Origin: Streptomyces sp. NBC_01707
Lineage (GTDB): Bacteria; Actinomycetota; Actinomycetes; Streptomycetales; Streptomycetaceae
Assembly (NCBI RefSeq): GCF_041438805.1
Contig: NZ_CP109190.1
Coordinates: 1,612,001-1,676,000, forward strand
Reading direction: 5' to 3'
Length of the DNA stretch: 64,000 nt
Both the position numbers and the translations under genes were made by a program. The notes under the pieces were generated by a model. That model searched no databases and was not told where the DNA came from. It saw only the letters and a program-made list of their open reading frames with translations. This document shows, in pieces, positions 1 to 10,434 of the stretch; the stretch's first letter is position 1; each line of letters begins with the position of its first letter.

Positions 1-1087
1 GTGCCTTGAGGTCGGGCAGCGCCTTGGCGACGGCGGAGGCCGCACCGGTCTCGGTGATGACCATGTTGAGCGGCGCCGAGCGGCCACGGCGGTCGGCGCT
101 GTGGTAGTTGTCCAGCAGGTTCTGGTCGTTGGTGAACGAGTGGACGGTCTCCACGTGGCCGCGCAGGACGCCGTACTCGTCCGCCATCGCCTTCAGAGGC
201 GGCACGATCGCGTTGGTGGTGCAGGACGCGCAGGACAGGATCTGCTCGTCCGGCTTGATCATGTCGTGATTGACGCCGTGCACGATGTTGGGGACGTCAC
301 CCTTGCCGGGCGCGGTCAGGACGACCTTGTCGATACCGGGGCGCAAGTGCTTCGACAGGCCTTCGCGGTCGCGCCACTTGCCGGTGTTGTCGATGAGGAT
401 GGCGTCCTTGATGCCGTACGCCGTGTAGTCGACCTCCGAGGGGTCGTTGGCGTAGATCACCTTGATCTCGTTGCCGTTGGCGCTGATCGTGCTGTTCGCC
501 TCGTCGACGGTGATCGTGCCCTGGAACTGGCCGTGGATGGAGTCGCGGCGCAGCAGGGAGGCGCGCTTGACGATGTCCTGGTCACCACCCTGACGGACGA
601 CGATGGCGCGCAGCCGCAGGCCGTTGCCGGAGCCGGCCTTCTCGATGAGCAGGCGGGCGACGAGGCGGCCGATGCGGCCGAAGCCGTAGAGGACGACGTC
701 GCGCGGCTCGCTGCGCTCCATCTTGTTGGCACCGGTGGCGCCGGCGACGGCGCCGGCGGTGAACTCCTCCACCGAGAGACCGCGGTCGTCGGTCTTGTAC
801 GTCGCGGCGAGCATGCCGATGTCGATCTGGGAAGGGCCGAGATCGAGCGAGGCGAGAGCCTGCAGGAACGGCATCGTCTCGGTGACCGAGAGTTCCTCAC
901 CGGCGATCTGCCGGGCGAATCGGTGGGTCTTGAGGATGCTGACCACTGACTTGTTCACCAAGGAGCGGCTGTGAAGCAGGATCGTGACGTCCCGCTCCCG
1001 GTGCAGCTTCCCGATGATCGGGATCATCGACTCCGCGATCCTCTCGCGGTTCTTCCAGCTGGTGAACGAGTCCTCATTGACAGTCAC
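1..1087 (-). CDS. gap: Glyceraldehyde-3-phosphate dehydrogenase, long form (3' end outside window)
   Basis: This is a glycolytic/gluconeogenic NAD(P)-dependent dehydrogenase that interconverts glyceraldehyde-3-phosphate and 1,3-bisphosphoglycerate in the cytoplasm. The translation from a GTG at 1087 (VTVNEDSFTSWKNRE) shows an N-terminal extension of about 125 residues, then the Rossmann motif YGFGRIGRLVAR. Further on are the catalytic motif SCASCTTNAIVPPLK and the segment VHSFTNDQNLLDNYH. The extension marks the long actinobacterial GAPDH class of about 480 residues rather than the 335-residue housekeeping form. The gene runs off the left edge, so about a quarter is missing. The GTG was chosen because it opens the conserved VNEDSF start; a purine-rich stretch upstream is only a weak ribosome-binding site. 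Confidence 0.93.
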   Translation of the reverse strand, partial: MTVNEDSFTSWKNRERIAESMIPIIGKLHRERDVTILLHSRSLVNKSVVSILKTHRFARQIAGEELSVTETMPFLQALASLDLGPSQIDIGMLAATYKTDDRGLSVEEFTAGAVAGATGANKMERSEPRDVVLYGFGRIGRLVARLLIEKAGSGNGLRLRAIVVRQGGDQDIVKRASLLRRDSIHGQFQGTITVDEANSTISANGNEIKVIYANDPSEVDYTAYGIKDAILIDNTGKWRDREGLSKHLRPGIDKVVLTAPGKGDVPNIVHGVNHDMIKPDEQILSCASCTTNAIVPPLKAMADEYGVLRGHVETVHSFTNDQNLLDNYHSADRRGRSAPLNMVITETGAASAVAKALPDLKA

Positions 1088-1374
1088 AGGTTTATCTTTC
1101 GAGCTAGGCGGTGCTCATATGCTAACCCGCCGCTCTTTTGATCATTCAAACGGTGCCACCTGAGCGCATCCCGCGATCGGCTCCATGGCCACACCGCGAC
1201 GGGAATGGGTCGCCGCATGGGAAAAAATGTTCCGTTAAAGCCGATTTGGACCAGTGCAATCTCCCTCATGTGATGCTCGTCGGTCTCGGCGTCGACGTGG
1301 TCCGCATCGACGGGCTCGGCGCACCTCCTCCTGGACGCCGTCCACGAACCGCGACGAGAAGCGCTCCGGATCCG

Positions 1375-1800
1375 TCACCGACCCGCGATCACGACAGCGA
1401 ACAGCGTCACCGAGAGCAGCACGACGAGGGCACCCCCGGCCATGAACGCGCGTTCAGCACCCAAGCGCTCCCGCCCGTGGACCACGACGATTCGCGGGTC
1501 GGCCGGATCGTAGGAGACATGTACGTTGTCGCCGTCGCTCAACGGCTGTCGCCGGGTGGAGGGAACGGGACAGACCACTTCCATCACCCTGTCGTCCTCC
1601 GTCACGAACTGGAGCAGCGGGCGCAGCATGGCCGACTCCTCACGGACCGCTGCCGGGTGCCGCTTGACGAGCGCCTGGACACGCACACCCGTCTCGCTCA
1701 ATCGGCGTGCCTGGCGCAAGCCGTAGGCCCCCACAAGGACGGCGAACATGCCGCCGAACGCGGCGATCCCTGCCGGCACGGCCACGGCCCCCACGCCCAT
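1375..1800 (-). CDS. DUF3592-like small membrane protein
   Basis: The product has 141 residues with a hydrophobic segment at each end: residues about 5-27 (VPAGIAAFGGMFAVLVGAYG) and about 115-138 (AFMAGGALVVLLSVTLFAVV). Between them lies a soluble domain with the YDPADPRIVVV pattern common in DUF3592 proteins. The function is unknown; the layout suggests both termini in the membrane and the middle exposed on one side. The ATG at 1800 was chosen because GGAGTGAGG lies 5-13 bases upstream. The gene follows kdpC by 65 bp on the same strand and could be transcribed with the kdp operon, but nothing else links it to potassium transport. Confidence 0.6.
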   Translation of the reverse strand: MGVGAVAVPAGIAAFGGMFAVLVGAYGLRQARRLSETGVRVQALVKRHPAAVREESAMLRPLLQFVTEDDRVMEVVCPVPSTRRQPLSDGDNVHVSYDPADPRIVVVHGRERLGAERAFMAGGALVVLLSVTLFAVVIAGR

Positions 1801-1865
1801 GTCACGCCTCACTCCGATGTGTGTCCTCGCCCGGCCGCCTTCGCACAGGCACCCCGACATTCTGG

Positions 1866-2495
1866 TCACATCAGGGCGGCCAGCGCGTGGTTGAGTTCCA
1901 CGACGTTGACGCTTCTCTGACCCAGAAACCCGAGAACACGTCCCTGGACGTGGTGGGCGACCAGCGCCTTGACCTCGGCGGGGGCGAGGTGACGGGCCTT
2001 GGCGACACGGCCGACCTGTTCGTAGGCGTAGGCCGGGGAGATCGCCGGGTCGAGCCCGGAACCGCTGGCGGTGACGGCGTCCGCGGGGACCGATGCGGGC
2101 GGGACCCCGTCGAAGGCGGCGACGGCGGCGCGGCGGATCCTGATGGTCCTGATCAGGTCGGTGTTGTTCGGGCCCAGGTTGGAGGCACCGGAGTTCATGG
2201 GGTCGTAGCCGCCCGCGGACGGCCGCGGCTGGAACCACTTGGGGTCAGGGCGCAGCGGCTCCAGCGCGTCGCCGGGATTCTTCTTCGGCAGGGCGAAGTT
2301 CTGGCCGATCAGCCTCGAGGCCACCGGCGTACCGTCAGTCGTCAGCAGGGAACCGTTGGCCTGGTGCGGGAGGCCGGCCTGGGCGATGCCCGTGACGAGC
2401 AGCGGATAGCCGATGCCGGTGATCACAGTGAGAACCAGCAGCATCCGCAACGCGCTCAGATAGCGCTGCAGTACGCGGGGAAGATCGGTGCGCAC
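1866..2495 (-). CDS. kdpC: K+-transporting ATPase subunit C
   Basis: KdpC is the single-span stabilising subunit of the high-affinity KdpFABC potassium pump. The 209-residue product has one N-terminal membrane helix (residues about 15-40, LRMLLVLTVITGIGYPLLV). The conserved extracytoplasmic domain follows: [51 protein letters not shown] and LGFLGQRSVNVVELN. Its length is normal for the family. It follows kdpB by 35 bp and is the last pump gene in the order microprotein-F-A-B-C. Confidence 0.96.
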   Translation of the reverse strand: MRTDLPRVLQRYLSALRMLLVLTVITGIGYPLLVTGIAQAGLPHQANGSLLTTDGTPVASRLIGQNFALPKKNPGDALEPLRPDPKWFQPRPSAGGYDPMNSGASNLGPNNTDLIRTIRIRRAAVAAFDGVPPASVPADAVTASGSGLDPAISPAYAYEQVGRVAKARHLAPAEVKALVAHHVQGRVLGFLGQRSVNVVELNHALAALM

Positions 2496-2530
2496 CGTGG
2501 GATCGCCTTCCTCTCTCTTCGGGCCGACTG

Positions 2531-4659
<2,129 letters not shown>

Positions 4660-4660
<1 letters not shown>

Positions 4661-6324
4661 CAGTGCAGACCCTCCGCGAGGGGGCCGAGCGCGAGCGCCG
4701 GGAAGTACGTCAGACCGACAACGATGAGGATCACTCCGGTCAACAGCCCGACGAACTGCGGCCGGTGAGTGGGCAGGGTGCCCGCGGTGACCGGTACGGG
4801 CTGCTGCCCGGCGAGCGAGCCGGCGAGTGCCAGGACGAACACCATCGGAAGGAACCGGCCGAGGAGCATGACCACACCGAGTGCGGTGTTGTACCAGACG
4901 GTGTTGACACTCAGTCCTGCGAATGCCGAGCCGTTGTTGTTCGCAGCCGACGCGAAGGCGTACAGGACCTCGGAGAAGCCGTGCGGCCCGGAATTGAGCA
5001 TCGCCGCCCTCTCCCCCGGGAACGCCATCGCCAGCCCCGCACCGACCAGCACGAGGGCCGGTGTGGTCAGGATGTAGAGCGAGGCGAACTTCATCTCCCG
5101 GCCCCGAAGCTTCTTGCCCAGGTACTCGGGCGTACGGCCGACCATCAGTCCGGCGACGAACACCGCGACGATTGCGAGGATCAGGATCCCGTAGAGCCCG
5201 GAGCCGGCACCCCCGGGCGCGATCTCCCCCAGCATCATGTTGAAGACGGTCATTCCGCCGCCGCCCGGCGTGTACGAGTCATGGAAGGAGTTGACCGCTC
5301 CGCACGACGTGAGAGTCGTCGACACGGCGAACAGAGCCGAGGCCCAGATCCCGAACCGCGTCTCCTTGCCCTCCATCATTCCGCCGGCCGCATGACCGGC
5401 CGCGCTGCTTACACTGTGCAACTCGTTGGCGGTCACGATGGCGACCGATGCGACCCAGATCGATGCCATCACGGCGACGATCGCGTAACCCTGGCGGTTG
5501 TCACCCATCATCGCCCCGAAGGTCCGCGGGAGCGAGAACGCGATGACCAGCATGAGGTAGATCTCGATCAGGTTGGTGAAGGCGTTGGGGTTCTCGAAGG
5601 GGTGCGCGGAGTTCGCGTTGTAGAACCCGCCGCCGTTGGTGCCCAGTTCCTTGATGGACTCCTGCGAGGCGACGGGGCCGCCGGTCATGCTCTGGTGCTC
5701 GCCCGCGATGGTGGTGATGTCGTGGACGCCATGGAAATTCTGAACGGCACCGGCGGCCACCAGAACGATCGCGAAGACAAAGGCGAGGGGCAGCAGAACG
5801 CGCAGCACGACTCGTGTCAGGTCCACCCAGAAATTCCCGACGCGATCGGTCATCTTCCTGCTGAAGCCCCGGATCAACGCCGCGACGACCGCGATGCCCA
5901 CGGCCGCGGAGACGAAGTTCTGCACCGCGAGCCCGGCCATCTGGACCAGATGACCCATCGTCGACTCGCCTGAGTAAGACTGCCAGTTGGTATTGGTGAC
6001 GAAGGATGCCGCGGTGTTGAACGACTGGTCCGTGCTGACGGGCTTCATTCCCAGGGACAGCAGGAGATGGTTCTGCAGGCGCAGGAACGCGTACAGGAAC
6101 AGGACCGACACCGCGGAGAAGGCAAGGATGCTGCGCAGGTACACCGACCACTTCTGGTCGGCGTCGGCGTTCACTCCGCCGGCCCGGTAGATCAGGCGTT
6201 CAGCCGCCCAATGGTGATCAGTGGTCAGGACGCGGGCGATGTAGCCGCCCAACGGGCGGAACGAGAGACCCAGCGCGACCACCAGGGCGAGTACCTGGAG
6301 CCATCCCGCGAGGGTGTCGTTCAT
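4660..6324 (-). CDS. kdpA: K+-transporting ATPase potassium-binding subunit A
   Basis: KdpA is the channel-like K+-binding subunit of KdpFABC. The 554-residue product carries all four filter-like P-segments in canonical form: [11 protein letters not shown] (110-120), [18 protein letters not shown] (229-246), [12 protein letters not shown] (339-350) and [11 protein letters not shown] (461-471). [14 protein letters not shown] and the C-terminal [11 protein letters not shown] are also standard. It starts with ATG 11 bp after the kdpF stop, with AGGAGG upstream. This copy is the useful reference for the diverged KdpA at 10435-12084. Confidence 0.97.
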
Positions 6325-6335
6325 CGGGCTGCCTC

Positions 6336-6425
6336 CTAGAACTTCTCAGGGAAGATCAAGCAGACGACCAGGTAGACCACGAGGCACGCGGCAACGATCA
6401 GGCCGACGATGTTCTCCACACTCAC
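6336..6425 (-). CDS. kdpF: KdpF small subunit
   Basis: This 29-residue single-helix protein ([20 protein letters not shown], ending IFPEKF) matches the KdpF pattern of one membrane span followed by a proline, glutamate and lysine near the C-terminus. KdpF is a lipid-like stabiliser of the Kdp complex. The GTG start overlaps the stop of the upstream microprotein gene (GTGA). A second GTG two codons downstream is possible. The stop (TAG) sits directly in front of the kdpA ribosome-binding site AGGAGG. Confidence 0.9.
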   Translation of the reverse strand: MSVENIVGLIVAACLVVYLVVCLIFPEKF

Positions 6426-6505
6426 AGGCGTCCGACCCCCTTGGCCGCCAGACCGACGAGGGCGAACACCACGATCGTGAGGCCGATGTACGCGACGTCC
6501 GACAT
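6422..6505 (-). CDS. 27-residue single-helix microprotein upstream of kdpF
   Basis: The 28-codon frame encodes one predicted membrane helix (MSDVAYIGLTIVVFALVGLA, then AKGVGRL). It ends with a short basic tail, and its stop overlaps the kdpF start by 4 bp, which favours translational coupling. A near-copy of the same length, with the same FALV.L.AKGV..L core and the same GTGA overlap with a kdpF, lies at 25302-25385. Conservation of length, sequence core and position in two loci is the evidence that it is a real gene. No function is known to me; an accessory Kdp or KdpD-signalling peptide is an inference. GGGGTG lies upstream of the ATG. Confidence 0.7.
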   Translation of the reverse strand: MSDVAYIGLTIVVFALVGLAAKGVGRL

Positions 6506-6611
6506 GCGCGAGGCACCCCGCAGAGTCATCGGGGGCAGACCTGTCCGGCCCGCCCGGCTGGGATATGGCGTTGATGTGGAATGCGAGGTTTGATTCGTTT
6601 CTGACGCTATA

Positions 6612-7027
6612 TCAGTCGACTTCGAGAATGCCTTGATGCTCTGTGGGCCGATGGGATGACGGTGAGGTGCCGGAATCCACCCGGCGCGGCCGGATGTCGC
6701 CGCCGCCGGTCGCAGAACTCGGAATCGGGTGCATCACCGAGGGGACGATCCGAATCCGCCCGGCACATTGCTGATCGACCGTGTGGTGCGGTGCACCAGA
6801 ACGTGTGGCGTCGCGCAGCTGATGCTCCGTGGAGCCCTCGGGCAGGCCACGGCACAGCTGTATCGCCCCCGCAGGGGTGTCGAGAGCCTGTTGCGGGGCG
6901 AGTGGCCGGTCGGCCTTGTCGCCGACCTCGCCCAGGTCCGCGACACCTGCCGTGGAGGCCGACCCTGTGGGTTCCGTCCGAAGGTCCTGGCGCCACGCCG
7001 ACCAGGACCGCCGTGGCCCGTCAGCGT
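6612..7027 (-). pseudogene. Degenerate reading frame in the divergent kdp intergenic region (uncertain)
   Basis: The 800 bp between the two divergent kdp operons (6506-7305) holds no convincing intact gene. One minus-strand frame stays open for about 138 codons with fairly high third-position GC but no clear start. It contains WRQDLRTEPTG, VADLGEVGDKADRPL and QALDTPAGAIQLCRG. A faint resemblance to an ANTAR-type helical RNA-binding segment was considered, but the match is weak. It may be a decayed regulator or chance. The rest of the interval should carry the promoters of both kdp operons; no operator could be identified by eye. Confidence 0.2.
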
Positions 7028-7305
7028 CGCGTTACGGGGTGGCGGCTCGGCGTCAAGCATCCGTCAGTGCGGGGGCCCGTCGCCGGTGGGCGGGCATAGC
7101 TTCGGTGGAACGCCCGGCCGGTCCGACCGGGCGACGCCAGTCGCTTCTGCGAGGAGATACATCGGCCTGTGCCACCGGCCCGCACTCCCGGCGTCCGCCG
7201 AAGACCCCCTCTCGGCGGACGCCGCTCGACACACGCCACTGATGGCCCCGACAGATCCCCAAGTACCCCAATTCGCATACCCCGATGTGTGAGGACGAGG
7301 TCTCG

Positions 7306-7395
7306 ATGACCGTCGGGAACGCCGTCGGCCTGGTCGTGGCCGTCGCACTGCTCGCCTATCTGATCGTCGCCCTGATCAAGCCGGAGAAGTTCTGA
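7306..7395 (+). CDS. kdpF: KdpF small subunit of the second Kdp operon
   Basis: A 29-residue single-span protein ([20 protein letters not shown], ending IKPEKF) with the KdpF C-terminal PEKF. Its stop overlaps the kdpB start (TGATG). GAGGACGAGG lies 6-15 bases upstream of the ATG. Unlike the two other kdpF copies in the window, it is not preceded by the 27-residue microprotein gene. Confidence 0.88.
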   Translation: MTVGNAVGLVVAVALLAYLIVALIKPEKF

Positions 7396-9569
7396 TGTCC
7401 GCCCCCGCCACGCTCGAACCCGCCCCCGTCCAGGACGTGCCACCTCCGCGCCAAGAACGGCCGCGTCGGATCGGTGCCGGAATGCTCGATCCCAAGCAGC
7501 TGTGGCTCGCGCTCCCCCAGGCGCTCCGCAAGCTGAATCCGGTGACCCTGTTCCGCAATCCGGTCATGTTCGTCACCGAGGTCGGTGCCGCGCTCACCAC
7601 CGGCATGGCAGTCGTCCACCCCGGTCTCTTCGGCTGGCTGATCACCGGCTGGCTGTGGCTGACGGTGGTCTTCGCCAATCTCGCCGAGGCCGTGGCCGAG
7701 AGCCGCGGCAAGGCGCAGGCCGACGCTCTGCGCAAGACTCGGCAGCAGACCACCGCATGGCGGCTCGCGGGCTGGGAGCCCGGGGCGGCGGAGGACTCCT
7801 GCCTCGAAGAGGCCGTCGCCGCCTCCGAGCTCAGGCGCGGCGACATCGTCTCCGTACCGGCCGGGGACCTGATCCCCGGTGACGGCGACGTCATCGAGGG
7901 CGCCGCCAGCGTCGACGAGTCCGCCATAACCGGTGAATCCGCGCCGGTCATCCGCGAGTCCGGCGGCGATCGGAGTGCCGTCACCGGAGGCACCCGGGTA
8001 CTCTCCGACCACCTGGTCGTACGGATCACCCAAGAGCCCGGAGAGAGCTTCCTGGACCGGATGATCACCCTGGTGGAGGGTGCCAACCGGCAGAAGACCC
8101 CCAACGAGCTGGCGCTCAACCTGCTGCTGGTCATGCTGACCTTCGTCTTCCTGGTCGCCGTCGTGACCCTGCAGCCGATGGCGATCTTCTCCAAGGACGC
8201 GATGGCCGCCGCGCACGACACCGCGGCGCTGACCTCGGACGGCGTGACCGCCATCGTGCTGGTGTCGCTCCTGGTCTGTCTGATTCCGACGACCATCGGC
8301 GCGCTGCTCTCGGCGATCGGCATCGCGGGCATGGACCGGCTGGTGCAGAGAAACGTACTGGCCATGTCCGGGCGGGCAGTTGAAGCCGCGGGCGACGTCA
8401 ACACCCTGCTGCTCGACAAGACCGGCACGATCACCTTCGGCAACCGGCGGGCGAGCGCGTTCCTGCCGGTCGGGACAGCCTCGACGGAGCGGCTGGCGAA
8501 GGCCTCGCTCCTTTCCAGCCTGGCCGACGAGACGCCCGAGGGCCGGTCGATCGTCGAGTACGCCCGCACCGAGCACCGCTCGGTCGTCGAGGACACCCGT
8601 ACCGCGAACGGCGCCGAGTGGGTGCCGTTCACCGCCGCGACACGTATGTCCGGGGTCGACCTCCCCGGCGGTCTGCGGCTGCGCAAGGGCGCCGCGGCAT
8701 CGGTCGCGGCATGGGTGCGCGAGCAGGGCGGCGAGGTACCGTTGGCGCTGGACGCCACCGTGGATCACGTCTCCGCGTCCGGCGGTACGCCGCTGGCCGT
8801 GGCGGAGTCGAGGAGTGACGGCACCGCCGAGGTACTCGGCGTCGTCCACCTCAAGGACGTCGTCAAACCGGGCCTGCGCGAACGCTTCGACGAGCTGCGC
8901 CGCATGGGCATCCGTACGGTGATGATCACCGGAGACAACCCGGTGACGGCCCGGGCGATCGCCGAGGAGGCGGGTGTCGACGACTTCCTGGCCGAGGCTA
9001 CTCCCGAGGACAAGCTGGAGCTGATCAAGCGCGAGCAGGCCGGCGGTCATCTCGTCGCCATGACGGGGGACGGTACGAACGACGCCCCGGCACTCGCGCA
9101 GGCGGACGTCGGCGTGGCGATGAACACCGGTACGTCGGCCGCCAAGGAGGCCGGCAACATGGTCGACCTCGACTCCGACCCCACGAAGATCATCGAGATC
9201 GTCGAGATCGGCAAGCAACTCCTGATCACCCGGGGCGCGTTGACGACGTTTTCGATCGCCAACGACATCGCCAAGTACTTCGCGATCCTGCCGGCGATGT
9301 TCGCGGCGGTGTACCCGGGGCTCGACCGGCTCAACATCATGGATCTGCACTCGCCACTGTCCGCGATCCTCTCGGCGGTCGTCTTCAACGCGGTGGTCAT
9401 CGTGGCGCTGATCCCGCTCGCCCTGCGCGGTGTGCGCTACCGGCCTTCCTCCGCCTCCACCCTGCTCACCCGCAACCTGTGGATCTACGGACTCGGCGGC
9501 GTGATCGCCCCGTTCCTGGCCATCAAGTTCATCGACTTCGCCCTCGTCCAGTTCATCCCGGGGATCTGA
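7395..9569 (+). CDS. kdpB: K+-transporting ATPase subunit B, second operon
   Basis: A 724-residue P-type ATPase subunit closely related to the KdpB at 2531-4660. TGES is at about 180-183, [13 protein letters not shown] at 298-310, the DKTGT phosphorylation site has its aspartate near 341, and [14 protein letters not shown] and NDIAKYF are intact, so catalysis should be preserved. The loop between residues about 262 and 285 ([18 protein letters not shown]) is some 15 residues longer than in the first copy. This gene is immediately followed by kdpC (2 bp gap), not by kdpA, giving the order F-B-C-A. Confidence 0.95.
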   Translation: MSAPATLEPAPVQDVPPPRQERPRRIGAGMLDPKQLWLALPQALRKLNPVTLFRNPVMFVTEVGAALTTGMAVVHPGLFGWLITGWLWLTVVFANLAEAVAESRGKAQADALRKTRQQTTAWRLAGWEPGAAEDSCLEEAVAASELRRGDIVSVPAGDLIPGDGDVIEGAASVDESAITGESAPVIRESGGDRSAVTGGTRVLSDHLVVRITQEPGESFLDRMITLVEGANRQKTPNELALNLLLVMLTFVFLVAVVTLQPMAIFSKDAMAAAHDTAALTSDGVTAIVLVSLLVCLIPTTIGALLSAIGIAGMDRLVQRNVLAMSGRAVEAAGDVNTLLLDKTGTITFGNRRASAFLPVGTASTERLAKASLLSSLADETPEGRSIVEYARTEHRSVVEDTRTANGAEWVPFTAATRMSGVDLPGGLRLRKGAAASVAAWVREQGGEVPLALDATVDHVSASGGTPLAVAESRSDGTAEVLGVVHLKDVVKPGLRERFDELRRMGIRTVMITGDNPVTARAIAEEAGVDDFLAEATPEDKLELIKREQAGGHLVAMTGDGTNDAPALAQADVGVAMNTGTSAAKEAGNMVDLDSDPTKIIEIVEIGKQLLITRGALTTFSIANDIAKYFAILPAMFAAVYPGLDRLNIMDLHSPLSAILSAVVFNAVVIVALIPLALRGVRYRPSSASTLLTRNLWIYGLGGVIAPFLAIKFIDFALVQFIPGI

Positions 9570-9571
9570 CC

Positions 9572-10432
9572 ATGACACGCATCCCACACTGGCTAGCCCA
9601 GCACGTCGCAGCGCTGCGGGTGGTCCTCGTGCTGACTCTTCTGACCGGTCTGGCCTATCCGCTGGCCATGGTGGCGGCAGCCCAGGTCCCGGGCCTCGGC
9701 GGCACGTCGGAGGTGATCGGCGCCGACGGCAGACCGGCCGGATCCTCGCTGATCGGCCAGACGTTCACCGACGCCAAGGGCAACCCTGTCAAGAAGTACT
9801 TCCAGTCCCGGCCCTCCAACGCCGGTACGGGATACGACGCCACGGCGTCCGGCGCCGGCAACCAGGGCCCCGAGTCCGTCGTCGACACCAAGGACAGGCC
9901 GAGCCTGCTCACCCTGGTGTGCGGGCGCAGCAAGGCGGTCGGCGATCTCGAAGGTGTCGACGGCTCGCGCCCGTACTGCACGGACGACGGCGTGGGTGCG
10001 GTCCTCGGCGTCTTCTACGACGGCGGTACGAGCGGACGTGCCACCCGGGCCGTCAGTCTCGACCAGGCCTGTCCGGCGAAGCCGTTCCTCGCCTCCTACA
10101 GGGGACTTCGCGTCACATGCGCGAAACCCGGCGCGGACTACAGCCACGCCGTGATCGTCCCCGTGCGCGGCAACGCCCCGGCGGACCCTGTCGTCCCCCC
10201 CGACGCGGTCACCGCGAGCGGCAGCGGACTCGACCCGCACATCAGCCCGGCGTACGCGAAGCTCCAGGCACAGCGAATCGCTCGTGAGCGCGGAGCGAGC
10301 GTGTCCGACGTACGCAAGCTGATCGAAAAACACACCACCGGCCGCGCGCTCGGCGTGCTCGGCGAGCGCGGCGTCAATGTCGTCGAGCTCAACATCGCCC
10401 TCGACCGTACGTATCCGAAGCAGGGAGCCTGA
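9572..10432 (+). CDS. kdpC: KdpC-type subunit with a large cysteine-bearing insertion
   Basis: This is the C subunit of the second Kdp pump, 286 residues against about 190-210 for the usual protein. The N-terminal helix (residues 15-37), [50 protein letters not shown] and [15 protein letters not shown] are all recognisable. Between residues about 105 and 207 it has an insertion absent from the first KdpC, with cysteines at 117, 136, 167 and 183. By KdpC topology this part lies outside the membrane, so two disulfides are plausible (inference). The ATG at 9572 was chosen because it aligns with KdpC N-termini; the open frame extends further 5'. Confidence 0.9.
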   Translation: MTRIPHWLAQHVAALRVVLVLTLLTGLAYPLAMVAAAQVPGLGGTSEVIGADGRPAGSSLIGQTFTDAKGNPVKKYFQSRPSNAGTGYDATASGAGNQGPESVVDTKDRPSLLTLVCGRSKAVGDLEGVDGSRPYCTDDGVGAVLGVFYDGGTSGRATRAVSLDQACPAKPFLASYRGLRVTCAKPGADYSHAVIVPVRGNAPADPVVPPDAVTASGSGLDPHISPAYAKLQAQRIARERGASVSDVRKLIEKHTTGRALGVLGERGVNVVELNIALDRTYPKQGA

Positions 10433-10434
10433 TC

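Noticed and set aside
101..949. Long plus-strand frame opposite the GAPDH gene
   Set aside because: It is the antisense shadow of a strongly supported GAPDH frame and is rich in Val/Arg/Asp as expected for a high-GC complement.
1084..1269. 61-codon minus-strand frame upstream of GAPDH
   Set aside because: It lies in the promoter region of the GAPDH gene, lacks a ribosome-binding site and has no recognisable features.
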